Of a stretch of DNA of 64,000 bases, positions 24,531 to 34,500 are shown piece by piece. The translations under genes were made by a program, and so were the position numbers. The DNA lies in assembly GCF_040546025.1 (NCBI RefSeq), contig NZ_JBEPNA010000014.1:30888-94887 (forward strand), written 5' to 3'. The DNA is from Marisediminicola sp040546025. Lineage in GTDB: Bacteria > Actinomycetota > Actinomycetes > Actinomycetales > Microbacteriaceae. Below the pieces are notes generated by a model. It worked only from the letters and a program-made list of their open reading frames with translations, had not been told where the DNA came from and did no database searches. The stretch's first letter is position 1. The number at the start of each line of letters is the position of its first letter.

Positions 24531-25958
24531 ATGGCAACGTCGATCGGTCTCCTCGCCCAGGAACTCAGCAACGGGAATCCGTGGTGGAGGGGCACTCAAT
24601 GGGTCGAGCGGGATCCAGACCTCAGCGAAGTCGCGCAGGCGCCGTTGAGTTATGAATCCGGTTGCCTGAGTGGCCTTGAGGCGGGCAATCTCTACATCCT
24701 GCGGGGGCCTCGCAGGGTGGGGAAAACGGTCGCTGTGAAGCAGACCATTCGACGACTGCTCGATGACGGAGTACGGGCGACCAGAATCATCCGCGTCGCC
24801 GTGGACGGGTGGGACGCCAAAACTCTGAGGACTTTGGTCAGCAACTCTACACTCCCCGTTCTCCGCGAGGGCGAGACGCGCTTCTGGTTCCTCGACGAGG
24901 TCTCAGCGGTATCTGGAGACTGGGCTCAGCAGTTGAAGTGGCTGCGCGACAACGACGAGCAGTTCCGGAAGGACACGGTTGTTCTCACTGGATCTAATGC
25001 GCGGGCGCTGACGGAGGCCGCCGGTGTCCTTGCCGGTAGACGCGGACGCGGAAGTCATCTCGACCGGATGCTGCTTCCTATGGGTTTCAGGACGTTCGCG
25101 ACCACGATCCTGCGCGGCGACGTGCCGCCCGGGAACCATCTCTCCGCCGGGGCACTCCGCACACACGAAGCGAGAGAGCGATTCGAAGGCTCGATTCCGT
25201 GGCTGGACGGACTCACTAAGGCCTGGGAACAATACCTGCTCTACGGTGGGTTCCCTCGCTCAGTCTCCGCACTCCTCGACGGTCAACCGGTGCCGGCGTC
25301 GTTCATCGGCGACCTGTTCGACGTCGTCTCCGCGGACGTATTCAAGAACAGCCAGCTTCCTTCGGCCACCGAGATGGCGCTTCTCGAAAGGCTGTGGAAG
25401 AGCATCTCGAGCCCGGCGAACCTCACGTCTATCGGCGAAGACGTCGGCATAAGCAACCAGGTCGTCACCCGACACGTCGAGTATTTGCGCGACGCATTCC
25501 TCTTATGGGCGTGCCCGCAACGACACGACAGCAGGTGGCTTCCGCGACCGAAGGCACAGAACAAGCTCTACGCTGTCGATCCTCTCGTCGCGCGCCTGCC
25601 GCACCTGAGAAACCCGGCACGTCCTGACCTCGATCCGACACTTCTCGCCGAAATGCAGATCGGAATGGCCATCAGACGGAGAGCGCTCGCCGACCGACCA
25701 CTCGCGGGCAACGACGACTTCCTATTCTACTCGCGCACCCCCGCCAGAAAAGAGATCGACTTTGTTTCGGCCGACCTCGGCGGCGTGGCGGTTGAAGGCA
25801 AGTACACCGACCGGGGGTCGTGGAAGAGCGAAGCCGCGACTGTGAACGCGTCCGAGTGGGACGGAATACTCATTACGAGAAACGTTCTAGATATTTCCGA
25901 TCCGCACGCAGCATGGGCGGTACCCGCGGGCATTTTCGCGTACTGCCTAGACGTGTAA
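24531..25958 (+). CDS. AAA_14 / DUF4143 family ATPase
   Basis: 475 residues from the ATG at 24531 (a long upstream extension crosses the AT-rich leader and is unlikely). The AAA part carries LYILRGPRRVGKTVAVKQ (Walker A about 59-66) and TRFWFLDEVSAVSGDW (Walker B). A winged-helix-like section (SNQVVTRHVEYLRDAFLL) follows, and the DUF4143 C-terminus has RKEIDFVSADLGGVAVEGKY, a PD-(D/E)XK-like strand pair. Function of the family is not established; members are often strain-variable. The AT-rich leader and lack of operon partners suggest horizontal transfer. Confidence 0.85.
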   Translation: MATSIGLLAQELSNGNPWWRGTQWVERDPDLSEVAQAPLSYESGCLSGLEAGNLYILRGPRRVGKTVAVKQTIRRLLDDGVRATRIIRVAVDGWDAKTLRTLVSNSTLPVLREGETRFWFLDEVSAVSGDWAQQLKWLRDNDEQFRKDTVVLTGSNARALTEAAGVLAGRRGRGSHLDRMLLPMGFRTFATTILRGDVPPGNHLSAGALRTHEARERFEGSIPWLDGLTKAWEQYLLYGGFPRSVSALLDGQPVPASFIGDLFDVVSADVFKNSQLPSATEMALLERLWKSISSPANLTSIGEDVGISNQVVTRHVEYLRDAFLLWACPQRHDSRWLPRPKAQNKLYAVDPLVARLPHLRNPARPDLDPTLLAEMQIGMAIRRRALADRPLAGNDDFLFYSRTPARKEIDFVSADLGGVAVEGKYTDRGSWKSEAATVNASEWDGILITRNVLDISDPHAAWAVPAGIFAYCLDV

Positions 25959-25999
25959 CTGCAGAATTCGACGTCGGAGAGGTCGACCGCGCGTCCGTT

Positions 26000-26956
26000 T
26001 CAGTGCCCGATCGACGTGGCTGACGCCCGCAGCGCCTCGGCCGACGCGTGCAGCTGGTCGAGCTCCACAGCATCCATCGGCACATCGAGCACTCGCTCGA
26101 CGCCGCCGGAACCGACGATCGACGGCACACTGAGCGCGACCCCGTCGATTCCGCGGTAACTCTCCAGAACCGAGCTGACCTGCATGACCGCGCGCTCGTC
26201 GCGCAGCACGGCTTCGACGATGCGGGTGCCCGACAGACCGATTGCATAGTTGGTGGCGCCCTTGCCGGCGATGACCCGGTCGGCAGCATGCACCACGTCG
26301 TGCCGGATCTGGTCGAGCACGCTCTGCGGGAAGACCAGCTCGCCGTCGGAGTCGGTCCACTCGCGGATCGGCGTCGGGCCGATGCGGGCGCCGGACCAGA
26401 GCGGGAACTCGGTGTCGCCGTGCTCGCCGACGATGTGGGCGTGCACGCTGTGGGCGGCGATGCAGGCGCGCTCGGCGATGAGCCAGCGGAGCCTCGCGGA
26501 GTCGAGCAGGGTGCCGGAGGAGAAGACCCGCCCGGTGGGGAGTTGCGCGATCTGCTGGGCGACGACCGTGAGCACGTCGCAGGGGTTGGTCACCAGCAGG
26601 TAGACCGCACCTGGTGCTCGCTCAAGCAGCTGCGGCATGAGCCGCTCGAGAATTCCAGCGTTGGTCGCGGCGAGGTCGAGCCGGGTCTGGCCCGGGTTCT
26701 GCTTCGCACCCGCCGTGATCACGACCATGTCGGCATCCGCCACGACGTCGATATCGGCGCCCCCCCTGATGCGGGAGGCACCAGTGAACGGGGTGCCATG
26801 AGCGAGGTCGAGCACCTCGGCCTCGGCCTTCGCCGCGTTGACGTCGTACAGCACCACCTCGCGTGCAGAGCCTCGAATGAGGGCGGCATAGGCCAGCGAG
26901 GTGCCGACGCTTCCCGCGCCGATTACGGCGAGCTTCGTGTTTCCGGAGGCTGTCAT
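26000..26956 (-). CDS. ldh: L-lactate dehydrogenase
   Basis: 318 residues. NAD-binding GAGSVGTSLAYAALIRG opens the protein. The specificity loop GAKQNPGQTRLDL has Gln where malate dehydrogenases have Arg, DSARLRWLIAE gives the substrate-binding Arg, and VGEHGDTEFPLWS the catalytic His. It interconverts pyruvate and L-lactate. It converges with the ATPase gene (41 bp between stops) and stands as a single gene with an independent upstream region. Confidence 0.95.
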   Translation of the reverse strand: MTASGNTKLAVIGAGSVGTSLAYAALIRGSAREVVLYDVNAAKAEAEVLDLAHGTPFTGASRIRGGADIDVVADADMVVITAGAKQNPGQTRLDLAATNAGILERLMPQLLERAPGAVYLLVTNPCDVLTVVAQQIAQLPTGRVFSSGTLLDSARLRWLIAERACIAAHSVHAHIVGEHGDTEFPLWSGARIGPTPIREWTDSDGELVFPQSVLDQIRHDVVHAADRVIAGKGATNYAIGLSGTRIVEAVLRDERAVMQVSSVLESYRGIDGVALSVPSIVGSGGVERVLDVPMDAVELDQLHASAEALRASATSIGH

Positions 26957-27030
26957 GTGCTCATCTTGGCAGCACTGGGTCCACTGGGCTCATCCCGCTG
27001 GCCAGGGACGCTGCGATGTCAGCCCTCAGC

Positions 27031-27147
27031 GCCGAAAGTACGCGAATTGGCGCCTCCCCAAGCCGGGGAAGAGCCGAAACCCGTACTCTCGGCGAGCGCG
27101 GCGGCGGAAGCCCGGGCGGAAGCCCGGGCGGAAGCCCGGGCGGAAGC
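27031..27147. repeat. Inverted repeat plus 12-bp tandem repeat (class D)
   Basis: CGCCGAAAGTACG (27030-27042) and CGTACTCTCGGCG (27082-27094) form a 13-bp stem with one mismatch, with an inner CCCC/GGGG pair. Directly after, GGAAGCCCGGGC is repeated in tandem at 27106, 27118 and 27130, followed by a partial unit at 27142. The array lies between the ldh promoter side and the 3' end of the SnoaL-like gene. Confidence 0.75.
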
Positions 27148-27158
27148 AAGCCCGCCGC

Positions 27159-27548
27159 TCAGGGGCGCGGCGACAGGTGCTCGTGCACCGCGAGCCAGCG
27201 GATGCCCCGCTTCTCGAACACGATCGTCTCGCGCTCGCGCATCGTGTCAATCAGGCCATCCATCTCGATCATCGTCTCGACGTCGTGCGTGAAGATGCCG
27301 AAGTGCTCGCCCGTCTGCACGTGGTGGTTCGTCGAGTTGCAGCCGAGCACGCGGAACTGGTTCTCGGACTCCCACGTCGCCCACAGCGTCTCGTAGGCCG
27401 CCCTCGACTCGAGCCGCTCTGGCGTCGAGTAGAAGATGAACGAGGCGTCCATGGCGAAGCCGTCGAAGTAGCGCAGTGGGTCGTGCGAACCGAATGCCGC
27501 AACGATCTCCGCCGCCGCCGCGAGAATCTCGTCGTCCTTGACCGTCAT
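27159..27548 (-). CDS. SnoaL-like / NTF2-fold protein
   Basis: 129 residues with the cone-fold signature: EILAAAAEIVAAFGSHDPLR then YFDGFAMDASFIFYSTPERL, a central strand pair NQFRVLGCNSTNHHVQTGEH and a terminal IRWLAVHEHLSPRP. The fold is used by isomerases, hydrolases and small binding proteins. Its start overlaps the stop of the agmatinase-family gene (ATGA), so it belongs to that catabolic operon, perhaps acting on a product of it. Exact reaction unknown. Confidence 0.85.
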   Translation of the reverse strand: MTVKDDEILAAAAEIVAAFGSHDPLRYFDGFAMDASFIFYSTPERLESRAAYETLWATWESENQFRVLGCNSTNHHVQTGEHFGIFTHDVETMIEMDGLIDTMRERETIVFEKRGIRWLAVHEHLSPRP

Positions 27549-28594
27549 GCCGATCCCTTCCGCGTCTGCACCCTCTGAGCCTGGATGGCCATGCTCGAGA
27601 TGAGCTCATAGGCCACGTGCGCCGCCGCGATCCCCGTGATCTGCGCATGATCGTAGGCGGGTGCGACCTCGACAATATCCGCCCCGACGAGGTTTGTCGA
27701 CGACAGGGCGCGCAGAATCGCGAGCAGTTCGCGGCTCGTGAAGCCGCCCGCCTCGGGCGTTCCCGTGCCCGGCGCGAAAGCGGGGTCGAGCACGTCGATG
27801 TCGACCGAGACGTAGACCGGTCGGTCACCGACGCGCGCCAGCATCCGCTCGATCATGCCCGCGACGCCGATGCTGTCCATCTCGGTGGCGTGCGCGATCT
27901 GAAAACCGAGGTCGCCGTCTTGGGTGAGGTCGTCGGCGGAGTAGAGCGGACCGCGGATGCCGAGGTGCATGCACGAGTCCGGGGCGAGCAGCCCCTCCTC
28001 GGCGGCCCGACGGAACGGGGTGCCGTGGGTGTAGTCGGCACCGAAGTAGGTGTCCCAGGTGTCGAGGTGCGCGTCGAAGTGGATGACCGCGAGGGGCCCG
28101 TGCACCTCGGTCGTCGCACGCAGCAGCGGCAGCGCGATCGTGTGGTCGCCGCCGAGCACGACGAGCCGCGACCCGGCCCGCAGGTGGGCCGCCGCGGCCT
28201 CCTCGATCTGCATGAGCGCCTCGGCGATGTCGAACGGGTTCGCGGCGATGTCGCCCGCATCCGCCACCTGCAGCAGCGCGAACGGCTGCACGTCTTGCGC
28301 GGGGTTATACGGGCGGAGCAGCCTGGACGACTCGCGGATGTGGCTCGGGCCGAAGCGCGCACCCGGGCGGTAGCTGACCCCGGAGTCGAAGGGAACGCCG
28401 ACCACGACGACATCCGCCGACTCGACCTCGTCGATGCGCGGCAGCCGCGCGAAGGTCGGCGCACCCCCGAAACGGGGCACGATCGTCGCGTCGACCTGGC
28501 CGAGCTTGCCGCCGGTGGCCAGGCGCGGGATCGGCCCCTGGGCTGGCCGCGGGTCCGGGGTCGCGTCAGCCACGGGGGGACCTGGCATCCGCAC
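27545..28594 (-). CDS. Agmatinase/guanidino-hydrolase family (ureohydrolase)
   Basis: 349 residues. Both manganese-binding sets are intact: LVVLGGDHTIALPLL, IHFDAHLDTWDTYFG and YVSVDIDVLDPAFAPGTGTP. FGPSHIRESSRLLRPYN matches agmatinases and guanidinobutyrases. The enzyme would cut a guanidino compound to urea plus an amine. Its substrate is open: the 5' end overlaps the NCS1 permease gene by 29 bp, which suggests a heterocyclic or guanidino compound imported by that carrier rather than agmatine itself. An ATG two codons in is an alternative start. Confidence 0.88.
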   Translation of the reverse strand: MRMPGPPVADATPDPRPAQGPIPRLATGGKLGQVDATIVPRFGGAPTFARLPRIDEVESADVVVVGVPFDSGVSYRPGARFGPSHIRESSRLLRPYNPAQDVQPFALLQVADAGDIAANPFDIAEALMQIEEAAAAHLRAGSRLVVLGGDHTIALPLLRATTEVHGPLAVIHFDAHLDTWDTYFGADYTHGTPFRRAAEEGLLAPDSCMHLGIRGPLYSADDLTQDGDLGFQIAHATEMDSIGVAGMIERMLARVGDRPVYVSVDIDVLDPAFAPGTGTPEAGGFTSRELLAILRALSSTNLVGADIVEVAPAYDHAQITGIAAAHVAYELISSMAIQAQRVQTRKGSA

Positions 28595-30146
28595 GGGCGT
28601 CGGCGCGCACCTGGGCCCGGGCGGCCTGGGAGGCGTGGTCGATCACGACCTCCCGCTCGGTGCCGGGCTTCGAGGAGACCACCCGCGGGCCACTCGGCCC
28701 GAACGAGTACGAGGGCTCGGGGAAGATCACCAGCGCCCCGATGTACAACACCGCCGCCGTGCCGATCGCGACGATGAGGCTGAGGTCGACGCCGCCGGCG
28801 GCGTTCGCGAAAGGTCCGGAGATCACGGGCGGGAAGTAGGCGAAGAGCAGCCCGAGGGTGGCCGCGGCGATCCAGGCGACCATGCCGCGCCAGTTGACGC
28901 CGCCGTTGTACCAGTACTTTCCGCCGGTCTCGCCGCGGTTGAAGACCTGCAGCATGCGGGCGTCGTACTCGCCGCGGTGCACGAAGTAGCCGATCGCCAT
29001 GATGATCATCCACGGCGTCGTCGTCACGATGATCGCGCCGACGAAGGCGTTGACCGCGCCCAGCAGGTCGAAGGCGAGGCGGCCGACGAGGATGAACACG
29101 AAGGCGAGCGAGCCGATCGCGATCGTCGCCTGCACCCGGCTGAACCGCGGGAACACCGACGAGAAGTCGAGGCCGGTGCCATAGAGCGAGGTCGTGCCGG
29201 TGGAAAGCCCGCCGATGAAGGCGACGAAGATCAGCACGACCGCGTACCAGAGCGGGGAGGCCTGGATGAGCGCGACGACGTAGTCGACTTCGCCCGCGAC
29301 GATCGTCGCCGTCGCGACGCCGAACAGGAACGGCACGAGAGTGGCGAGCTGCCCGAGCAGGGTCGCGGCGAACAGCTTGCGCGGGGGCGTGTTCTTCGGG
29401 ATGTAGCGCGACCAGTCGCCGAGGAATGCGCCGAACGAGATCGGGTTGCTCATGGCGATGAGGGCGGCGAGCACGAACGTCGGCCAGAATGAGCCGAGGG
29501 CATAGGCATCCGGTCCCGGGTCGTAGCTCGGATCGAACGTGGTCGAGAACGCCACGAGGGCGAGCAGGAACAGCACCGTGTTGGCGATGACCGCGGTCTT
29601 GTTCACCAGCAGCATGAACTGGTACCCGTAGACCACGACGACGATGACGATCGCGCCGATGATGGCGTAGATCACCGTGCGCAGGCCGATCGAGTCTTCG
29701 ACGCCGGCGAGGCGGGTGAGCGCGCCGACGATCGCGTCGCCGCTCACCCAGACCGAGATCGAGTAGAACGCGATCGCGGTGAGCAGCGAGAGGAACGAGC
29801 CGACGACGCGGCCGCGCACCCCGAAGTGCGCACCGGAGGAGACGGCGTTGTTCGTGCCCGTCTTCGGGCCGAACAGGCCCATCGGCATGAGGATGATCGC
29901 GCCGATCAGCACCCCGGCGACCGTGGCGAGCACGGCCTCCCAGAACGAGAGGCCGAGCGCGATCGAGAAGGTGCCGAGCAGCACGGTCGCGAAGGTGTTC
30001 GCACCGCCGAACTGGATGCGGAACAGGTCGAAGGGCCTCGACGTGCGGTCGGCGTCGGGGATCGTGTTGATGCCATGGAGCTCGACCTCGGTCGCCTTGG
30101 GGCGAGGGTTGAGGGTCACGCCGGCGTCGTTGCCGTTCTGGGTCAT
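28566..30146 (-). CDS. NCS1-family nucleobase/guanidino-type permease (CodB-like)
   Basis: 526 residues with about 12 membrane helices. The N-terminal loop ELHGINTIPDADRTSRPFDL and first helix FGGANTFATVLLGTFSIALG are diagnostic for the nucleobase:cation symporter-1 family. GPKTGTNNAVSSGAHFGVRG and SWF-like FWPTFVLAALIAMSNPISFG follow. It takes up a purine, pyrimidine, hydantoin or related compound with Na+ or H+. It leads a three-gene minus-strand operon and diverges from a cyclase and regulator, an arrangement pointing to an inducible uptake-degradation pathway. Confidence 0.9.
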   Translation of the reverse strand: MTQNGNDAGVTLNPRPKATEVELHGINTIPDADRTSRPFDLFRIQFGGANTFATVLLGTFSIALGLSFWEAVLATVAGVLIGAIILMPMGLFGPKTGTNNAVSSGAHFGVRGRVVGSFLSLLTAIAFYSISVWVSGDAIVGALTRLAGVEDSIGLRTVIYAIIGAIVIVVVVYGYQFMLLVNKTAVIANTVLFLLALVAFSTTFDPSYDPGPDAYALGSFWPTFVLAALIAMSNPISFGAFLGDWSRYIPKNTPPRKLFAATLLGQLATLVPFLFGVATATIVAGEVDYVVALIQASPLWYAVVLIFVAFIGGLSTGTTSLYGTGLDFSSVFPRFSRVQATIAIGSLAFVFILVGRLAFDLLGAVNAFVGAIIVTTTPWMIIMAIGYFVHRGEYDARMLQVFNRGETGGKYWYNGGVNWRGMVAWIAAATLGLLFAYFPPVISGPFANAAGGVDLSLIVAIGTAAVLYIGALVIFPEPSYSFGPSGPRVVSSKPGTEREVVIDHASQAARAQVRADARADARSPRG

Positions 30147-30189
30147 GGGGAAGCCTCTCTACGGGTTCGCTGAAATAGTAGGCCCCAAG

Positions 30190-30204
30190 TTGCCGCTGAG
30201 GCAA
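30190..30204. promoter_or_regulatory. Palindrome in the divergent permease/cyclase promoter region
   Basis: TTGCC-GCTGA-GGCAA at 30190-30204, directly followed by the palindrome CAATATTG (30202-30209), in the 79-bp gap between the two divergent starts. A likely site for the XRE-cupin regulator encoded at 30882. Confidence 0.5.
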
Positions 30205-30225
30205 TATTGTTTTCTCATGAGGATA

Positions 30226-30885
30226 ATGAAGGTCGTTGACCTGTCGGTCGTCGTCGGCGCCGGAACACAGGTGTATCCGGGCGACCCGGAGCCCCGGCTG
30301 ACCCCGCACAGCACCATCGAACGCGACGGTTTCAACCTGCTCAGCGTGGCGATGGGCTCGCAGACGGGCACCCACGTCGACGCCCCGTACCACTTCGACG
30401 AGGCGACAGAGAGGATCGACGAGGTGCCGCTCGAGCGCTTCGTCGGCCGCGGTGTGATCGTCGACGCGACCGGGGTCGGCCCGCGCGGCGTGATCACCTG
30501 GGCGCACGTCGAGCCGGTCGCCGACTCGATCGACCCCGGATGCATCGTGCTGCTGCACACCGGCTGGAGCCTCCACTACGGCACCGACGCCTACTTCGAG
30601 AACCCCTACCTCGACGCCGCCGCCTGCCGCGAGCTGCTCGCGCGTGGGGTTCGCACTTTCGGCATCGACGCCATCAACATCGACGAGACGCCGGACCCTG
30701 AGCATCCGGGGATCGGGTTCCCGGTTCACCACCTCATCGCCGAGGCCGGCGGCATCATCTGCGAGAACCTCACCAATCTTGCGGCCATCGACTTCGCGGA
30801 GCCGCAGATCTCGCTGCTGCCCATCTCCTTGGAGGCGGCAGACGGCGCGCCGGTGCGGGCCGTTGCAATACAGTTCGGGGAGTGA
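30226..30885 (+). CDS. Cyclase-family metal hydrolase (kynurenine formamidase-like)
   Basis: About 219 residues. I prefer the ATG at 30226 because GAGG precedes it closely; 30217 is also possible. The family motif HxGTHxDAPxH is present as SQTGTHVDAPYHF, and GIDAINIDETPDPEHP then FPVHHLIAEAGGIICENLTN fit the PF04199 cyclase family, which hydrolyses cyclic amides or formamides with bound metal. Its stop overlaps the regulator start. In this cluster it may open a ring or cleave an amide in a nitrogen-compound pathway; kynurenine formamidase activity is less likely with no tryptophan genes nearby. Confidence 0.87.
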   Translation: MKVVDLSVVVGAGTQVYPGDPEPRLTPHSTIERDGFNLLSVAMGSQTGTHVDAPYHFDEATERIDEVPLERFVGRGVIVDATGVGPRGVITWAHVEPVADSIDPGCIVLLHTGWSLHYGTDAYFENPYLDAAACRELLARGVRTFGIDAINIDETPDPEHPGIGFPVHHLIAEAGGIICENLTNLAAIDFAEPQISLLPISLEAADGAPVRAVAIQFGE

Positions 30886-31457
30886 CACCGGGCAATGAAT
30901 GGATGGCGATGGCGGAACAGGTTTTGATCGGGGCACGGCTGAGGGTCGCGCGCCTGTCGAAGGGGCTCACGCTCGGCACCGTCGCGTCGGTCACCGGGCT
31001 GACGCAGGGGTACCTGAGCAAGCTCGAGCGCGACCAGGTCTCGCCGTCGGTCGCGTCGCTCGTGGCCGTCTGCGCTGCCGTTGGGCTTCGCGTCGGCGAC
31101 CTGTTCGAGCCGCCGCCCTCGGCGATCGTGCGGGCGGGCCAGGGCACCCTCATCAACTTCGGCGCGCACGACGCCCGCGAGTATGTGATCACTCCGGGCG
31201 ACCAGACCATGATCGAAGTGATCCACTCGTTCGTCGAGCCGACCGGAAGCGGCGGCTCGACCCAGTACGCGCTCGACTGCGATATCGAGTTCATCTTCGT
31301 CGTGTCGGGCGCCCTCGACCTGATCCTCGGCGACGAGGTGTTCTCCCTCGGCGCCGGCGACGCGATGACGATGCGCGGTCGGGAGCCGCACACCTGGCGC
31401 AACCCGTCAACCGACGCCGGCTGCGAAGTGCTCTGGATGCTGGCGCCCGCGCCGTAG
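30882..31457 (+). CDS. XRE-family regulator with C-terminal cupin
   Basis: 191 residues. GARLRVARLSKGLTLGTVAS then TGLTQGYLSKLERDQVSPSV forms the HTH (about 14-60). The last 80 residues form a cupin barrel (QYALDCDIEFIFVVSGALDL, FSLGAGDAMTMRGREPHTWR) that senses a small ligand. The GTG at 30882 overlaps the cyclase stop; an ATG at 30903 is an alternative. It probably senses the substrate of the divergent permease-hydrolase operon. Confidence 0.93.
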   Translation: MTPGNEWMAMAEQVLIGARLRVARLSKGLTLGTVASVTGLTQGYLSKLERDQVSPSVASLVAVCAAVGLRVGDLFEPPPSAIVRAGQGTLINFGAHDAREYVITPGDQTMIEVIHSFVEPTGSGGSTQYALDCDIEFIFVVSGALDLILGDEVFSLGAGDAMTMRGREPHTWRNPSTDAGCEVLWMLAPAP

Positions 31458-31552
31458 GCGTAGATCGAGGACGCGCCCGCCCGACCGGGCGCCGGCGTCA
31501 CGCCGACTGATCGAGCGGGCCGCCCACGGCCGTGTCGAAACCGGCAGTCTTG

Positions 31553-34500
31553 CTACCCCATGTGCGTCGAGCGGTGGCGACGGCCCGACTCGACCTCGGC
31601 CAGGCCGAGGCGGTTCTCCTCGCGCCGCTCCTTCGCGCCCTCGACCAGGTAGTACAGCACCGGCAGCACGACGAGGGTCAGCGCGGTCGATGAGATGAGC
31701 CCGCCGATCACGATGATCGCGAGCGGCTGCGAGATGAAGCCGCCGGTTCCGGTGAGGCCCACCGCGAGCGGCAGCAGCGCGAAGATTGTCGACACCGCCG
31801 TCATCAGAATCGGCCGCAGCCTGCGGCTCGCGCCCTGGATGATCGCGTCGCCGACCCTGAGACCCCTCTCCCTGTACTGGTTCACGAGGTCGACGAGCAC
31901 AATCGCATTGGTCACGACGATGCCGACGAGCATCAGCACGCCGATCAGCGACGGCACGCCGAGCGGGATGCCCGAGACCACCTGCAGCAGGATCGCGCCC
32001 GTCGCCGCGAACGGGATCGACACGAGCAGCAGAAGCGGCTGGCGCAGGCTCTTGAAGGTGGCGACCATCACGACGTAGACGATCAGGATCGCCACGAGCA
32101 GCGCGAGCCCGAGCTGCTGGAACGCGTCGGCCTGCTGCGCCGTGACGCCGCCGATCTCGGCATCCGCACTCGCCGGCAGGTCGGCATCCGCGAGGGCCGC
32201 CTGCACCGCGGCCGACGCCGTTCCGACGTCGTCGCTGTTCGGGGTGATGCTGATCGTCGCGGCACGGATGCCCTTGACTGTCGTGATGCTCGAGGGCCCG
32301 TCGACCTGCTCGACCGTGGCGACCTCGCTGAGCGGGATGATGCCGCGGGCGCTCGGGATGCCGAAGTCGCGCAGCTCCTGCACCGTGGTCGGGGCGTCGG
32401 GGTTCGTGATGTAGATCGAGAGGGTCTTCTCGTCGATCACGACGGATCCGACGGCGGCGGGCAGCTTGCTCTCGGCCACGATCGCGCCGACCGCGATCTC
32501 GCTGAGCCCGGCCTGGGCGGCGAGCTCCCGGTCGACGTTCACCGCGAGGTACGGCTGCGCGTTGGACAGGTTGCTGGTGGCCTCGGCGGTGACGTCGAGG
32601 TCGCGGACAGTCTCGAGCATCGCATCCGACGCGGCGTTCAGGTCGGCCTGCCCGTTCGCGGTGATGTTGATCTCGATGTCGGAGGAGGCGAAGCCCGACG
32701 CGGCGGCCGCGAGGGAGACCTCGCCGACGTCGTCGAGCTCGGCGAGTGCGTCGCGCACATCGGCCTGCAGGGCCACCTGGTCGACCTCCGGGTCGGTGGT
32801 GAGCGAGAAGGTGATGTTGCTGCCGCCGAGGAAGGCCTGGCGGATGGAGTCGTTGCCGCTTCCGAGCGAGAGCTGCACGACGTCGACGCCGTCGACGCCG
32901 AGCAGGGCCTCCTCGACCGTGGTCGCGGCCTCGTCCTGCGCCTCGAGGCTCGCCCCGAGCGGAACGGACTGGCTCACCGTGAGCGTGTTCTGCCCGCTGT
33001 CGCCGATGAAGTTGGTCTTCAGCAGCGGGATGAGCGCGACCGTGCCGCCGAGGATCAGCAGCGCGATGAGCAGCGTCGCGACGGGGCGGGCGAGGGTCCA
33101 GCGGATGATCGGCAGATAGCCGCGCTGCAACCGCGTCGGCTTCTCGGCGAGCTCGTCGGCGGTGAGCTGGGTTGTGGTGAGCTGGGTTGTGGTGCGGGCG
33201 GGGGCGGATGCTTCCGGCGCGGCGGCGGATGCGGTCGCGGCGACGATGGGCTGGGCCGGGCGCTTCTGCCAGGGGAAGCGGCGCTTGCGCGGCCCGGCGG
33301 GGGCCGAGGTGCCGGCGCCGGCCGCGAGGCTGGGTGCCGGGTGGCTTCCGGCGGCGGCGTCAGCGGCGACCACGGCATCCGTCCCCTCCCCCTCCGCGTC
33401 GGGCGCGGCATGCCTATGGGCCTGCGGGGCGCGCAGGAACCAGTAGGCGAGCACCGGCACGATCGTGAGGGCGACGAACAGCGAGGCGGCGAGCGCGATG
33501 GTCACGGTGAGGGCGAACGGGCGGAACAGCTCGCCGGTGATGTCGCCGACGAGCGCGAGCGGCAGGAACACCGCGACGGTCGTGACGGTCGACGCCGTGA
33601 TCGCGGCGGCGACCTCCCTGACGGCGCTCGAGATCGCGACGAGCTTCGTCTCGCCGAGGCCGAGGTGCCGCTTGATGTTCTCGATGACGACGATGGAGTC
33701 GTCGACGACGCGTCCGATCGCGATGGTGAGCGCGCCGAGCGTGATGATGTTGAGGGTGTAGCCGGCCGCGTACATGCCGATGAAGGTGATGAGCACCGAG
33801 GCCGGTATCGAGATCGCGGTGACGAGCGTCGCGCGCACCGAGAGCAGGAACACGAGGATCACGATCACGGCGAAGAGCAGCCCGAGCGCTCCCTCGGTCG
33901 CGAGCGACTCGATCGACTGCTCGATGAACGGTGCCTGGTCGAAGACGACGGTGAACTGGGTGTTGTTGGCGAGCGCCTCCTCGAGCTCGGGGATGAGCTC
34001 CCGCACCGCCTCGGACACCGCGACGGTGTTGCCCGCGGGTGTCTTGGTGACCGCGATCGTGAGCGAGGGCTCACCGTTGACCCGGGAAATCCCGGTGACC
34101 GGCTCGTCGGCCACGGCGACCGCTGCGACGCTCGCGATCGTGACGACGCTGCCGTCGGTGGAGGTGGCGCCGACGAGCGGGAGCTGCCCGATCTCGTCGG
34201 CGGTTCCGAGACGCGCCCCGGTCTGCACTGTGAGCGTCTGGTCGTTCTCGGTGATCGAACCGGCCGGAAGCAGAGTGCCATTGGCGTCGAGGGCATCGCG
34301 GATGGCCTGGTTGTCGACGCCGGCGGCGGCGAGGGCGGCGGCATCCGGAGTGATCTCGACGCGCTGCTCGCTGATGCCGAGCAGGTCGGCCTCGCGCACG
34401 CCCTCGAGGCCCTGGATGTCGTTGAGCGTAGAGTTCTCCAGCTGTGCGGTGAGCTCGTTCGGCGGCAGGTCGCTCGTGACGGCGATCTGGATCACCGGGA

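Noticed and set aside
27853..30936. 1027-codon minus-strand frame
   Set aside because: Overlaps the permease and hydrolase genes in another frame; sequence is low-complexity Arg/Pro/Ser-rich with no recognisable fold.
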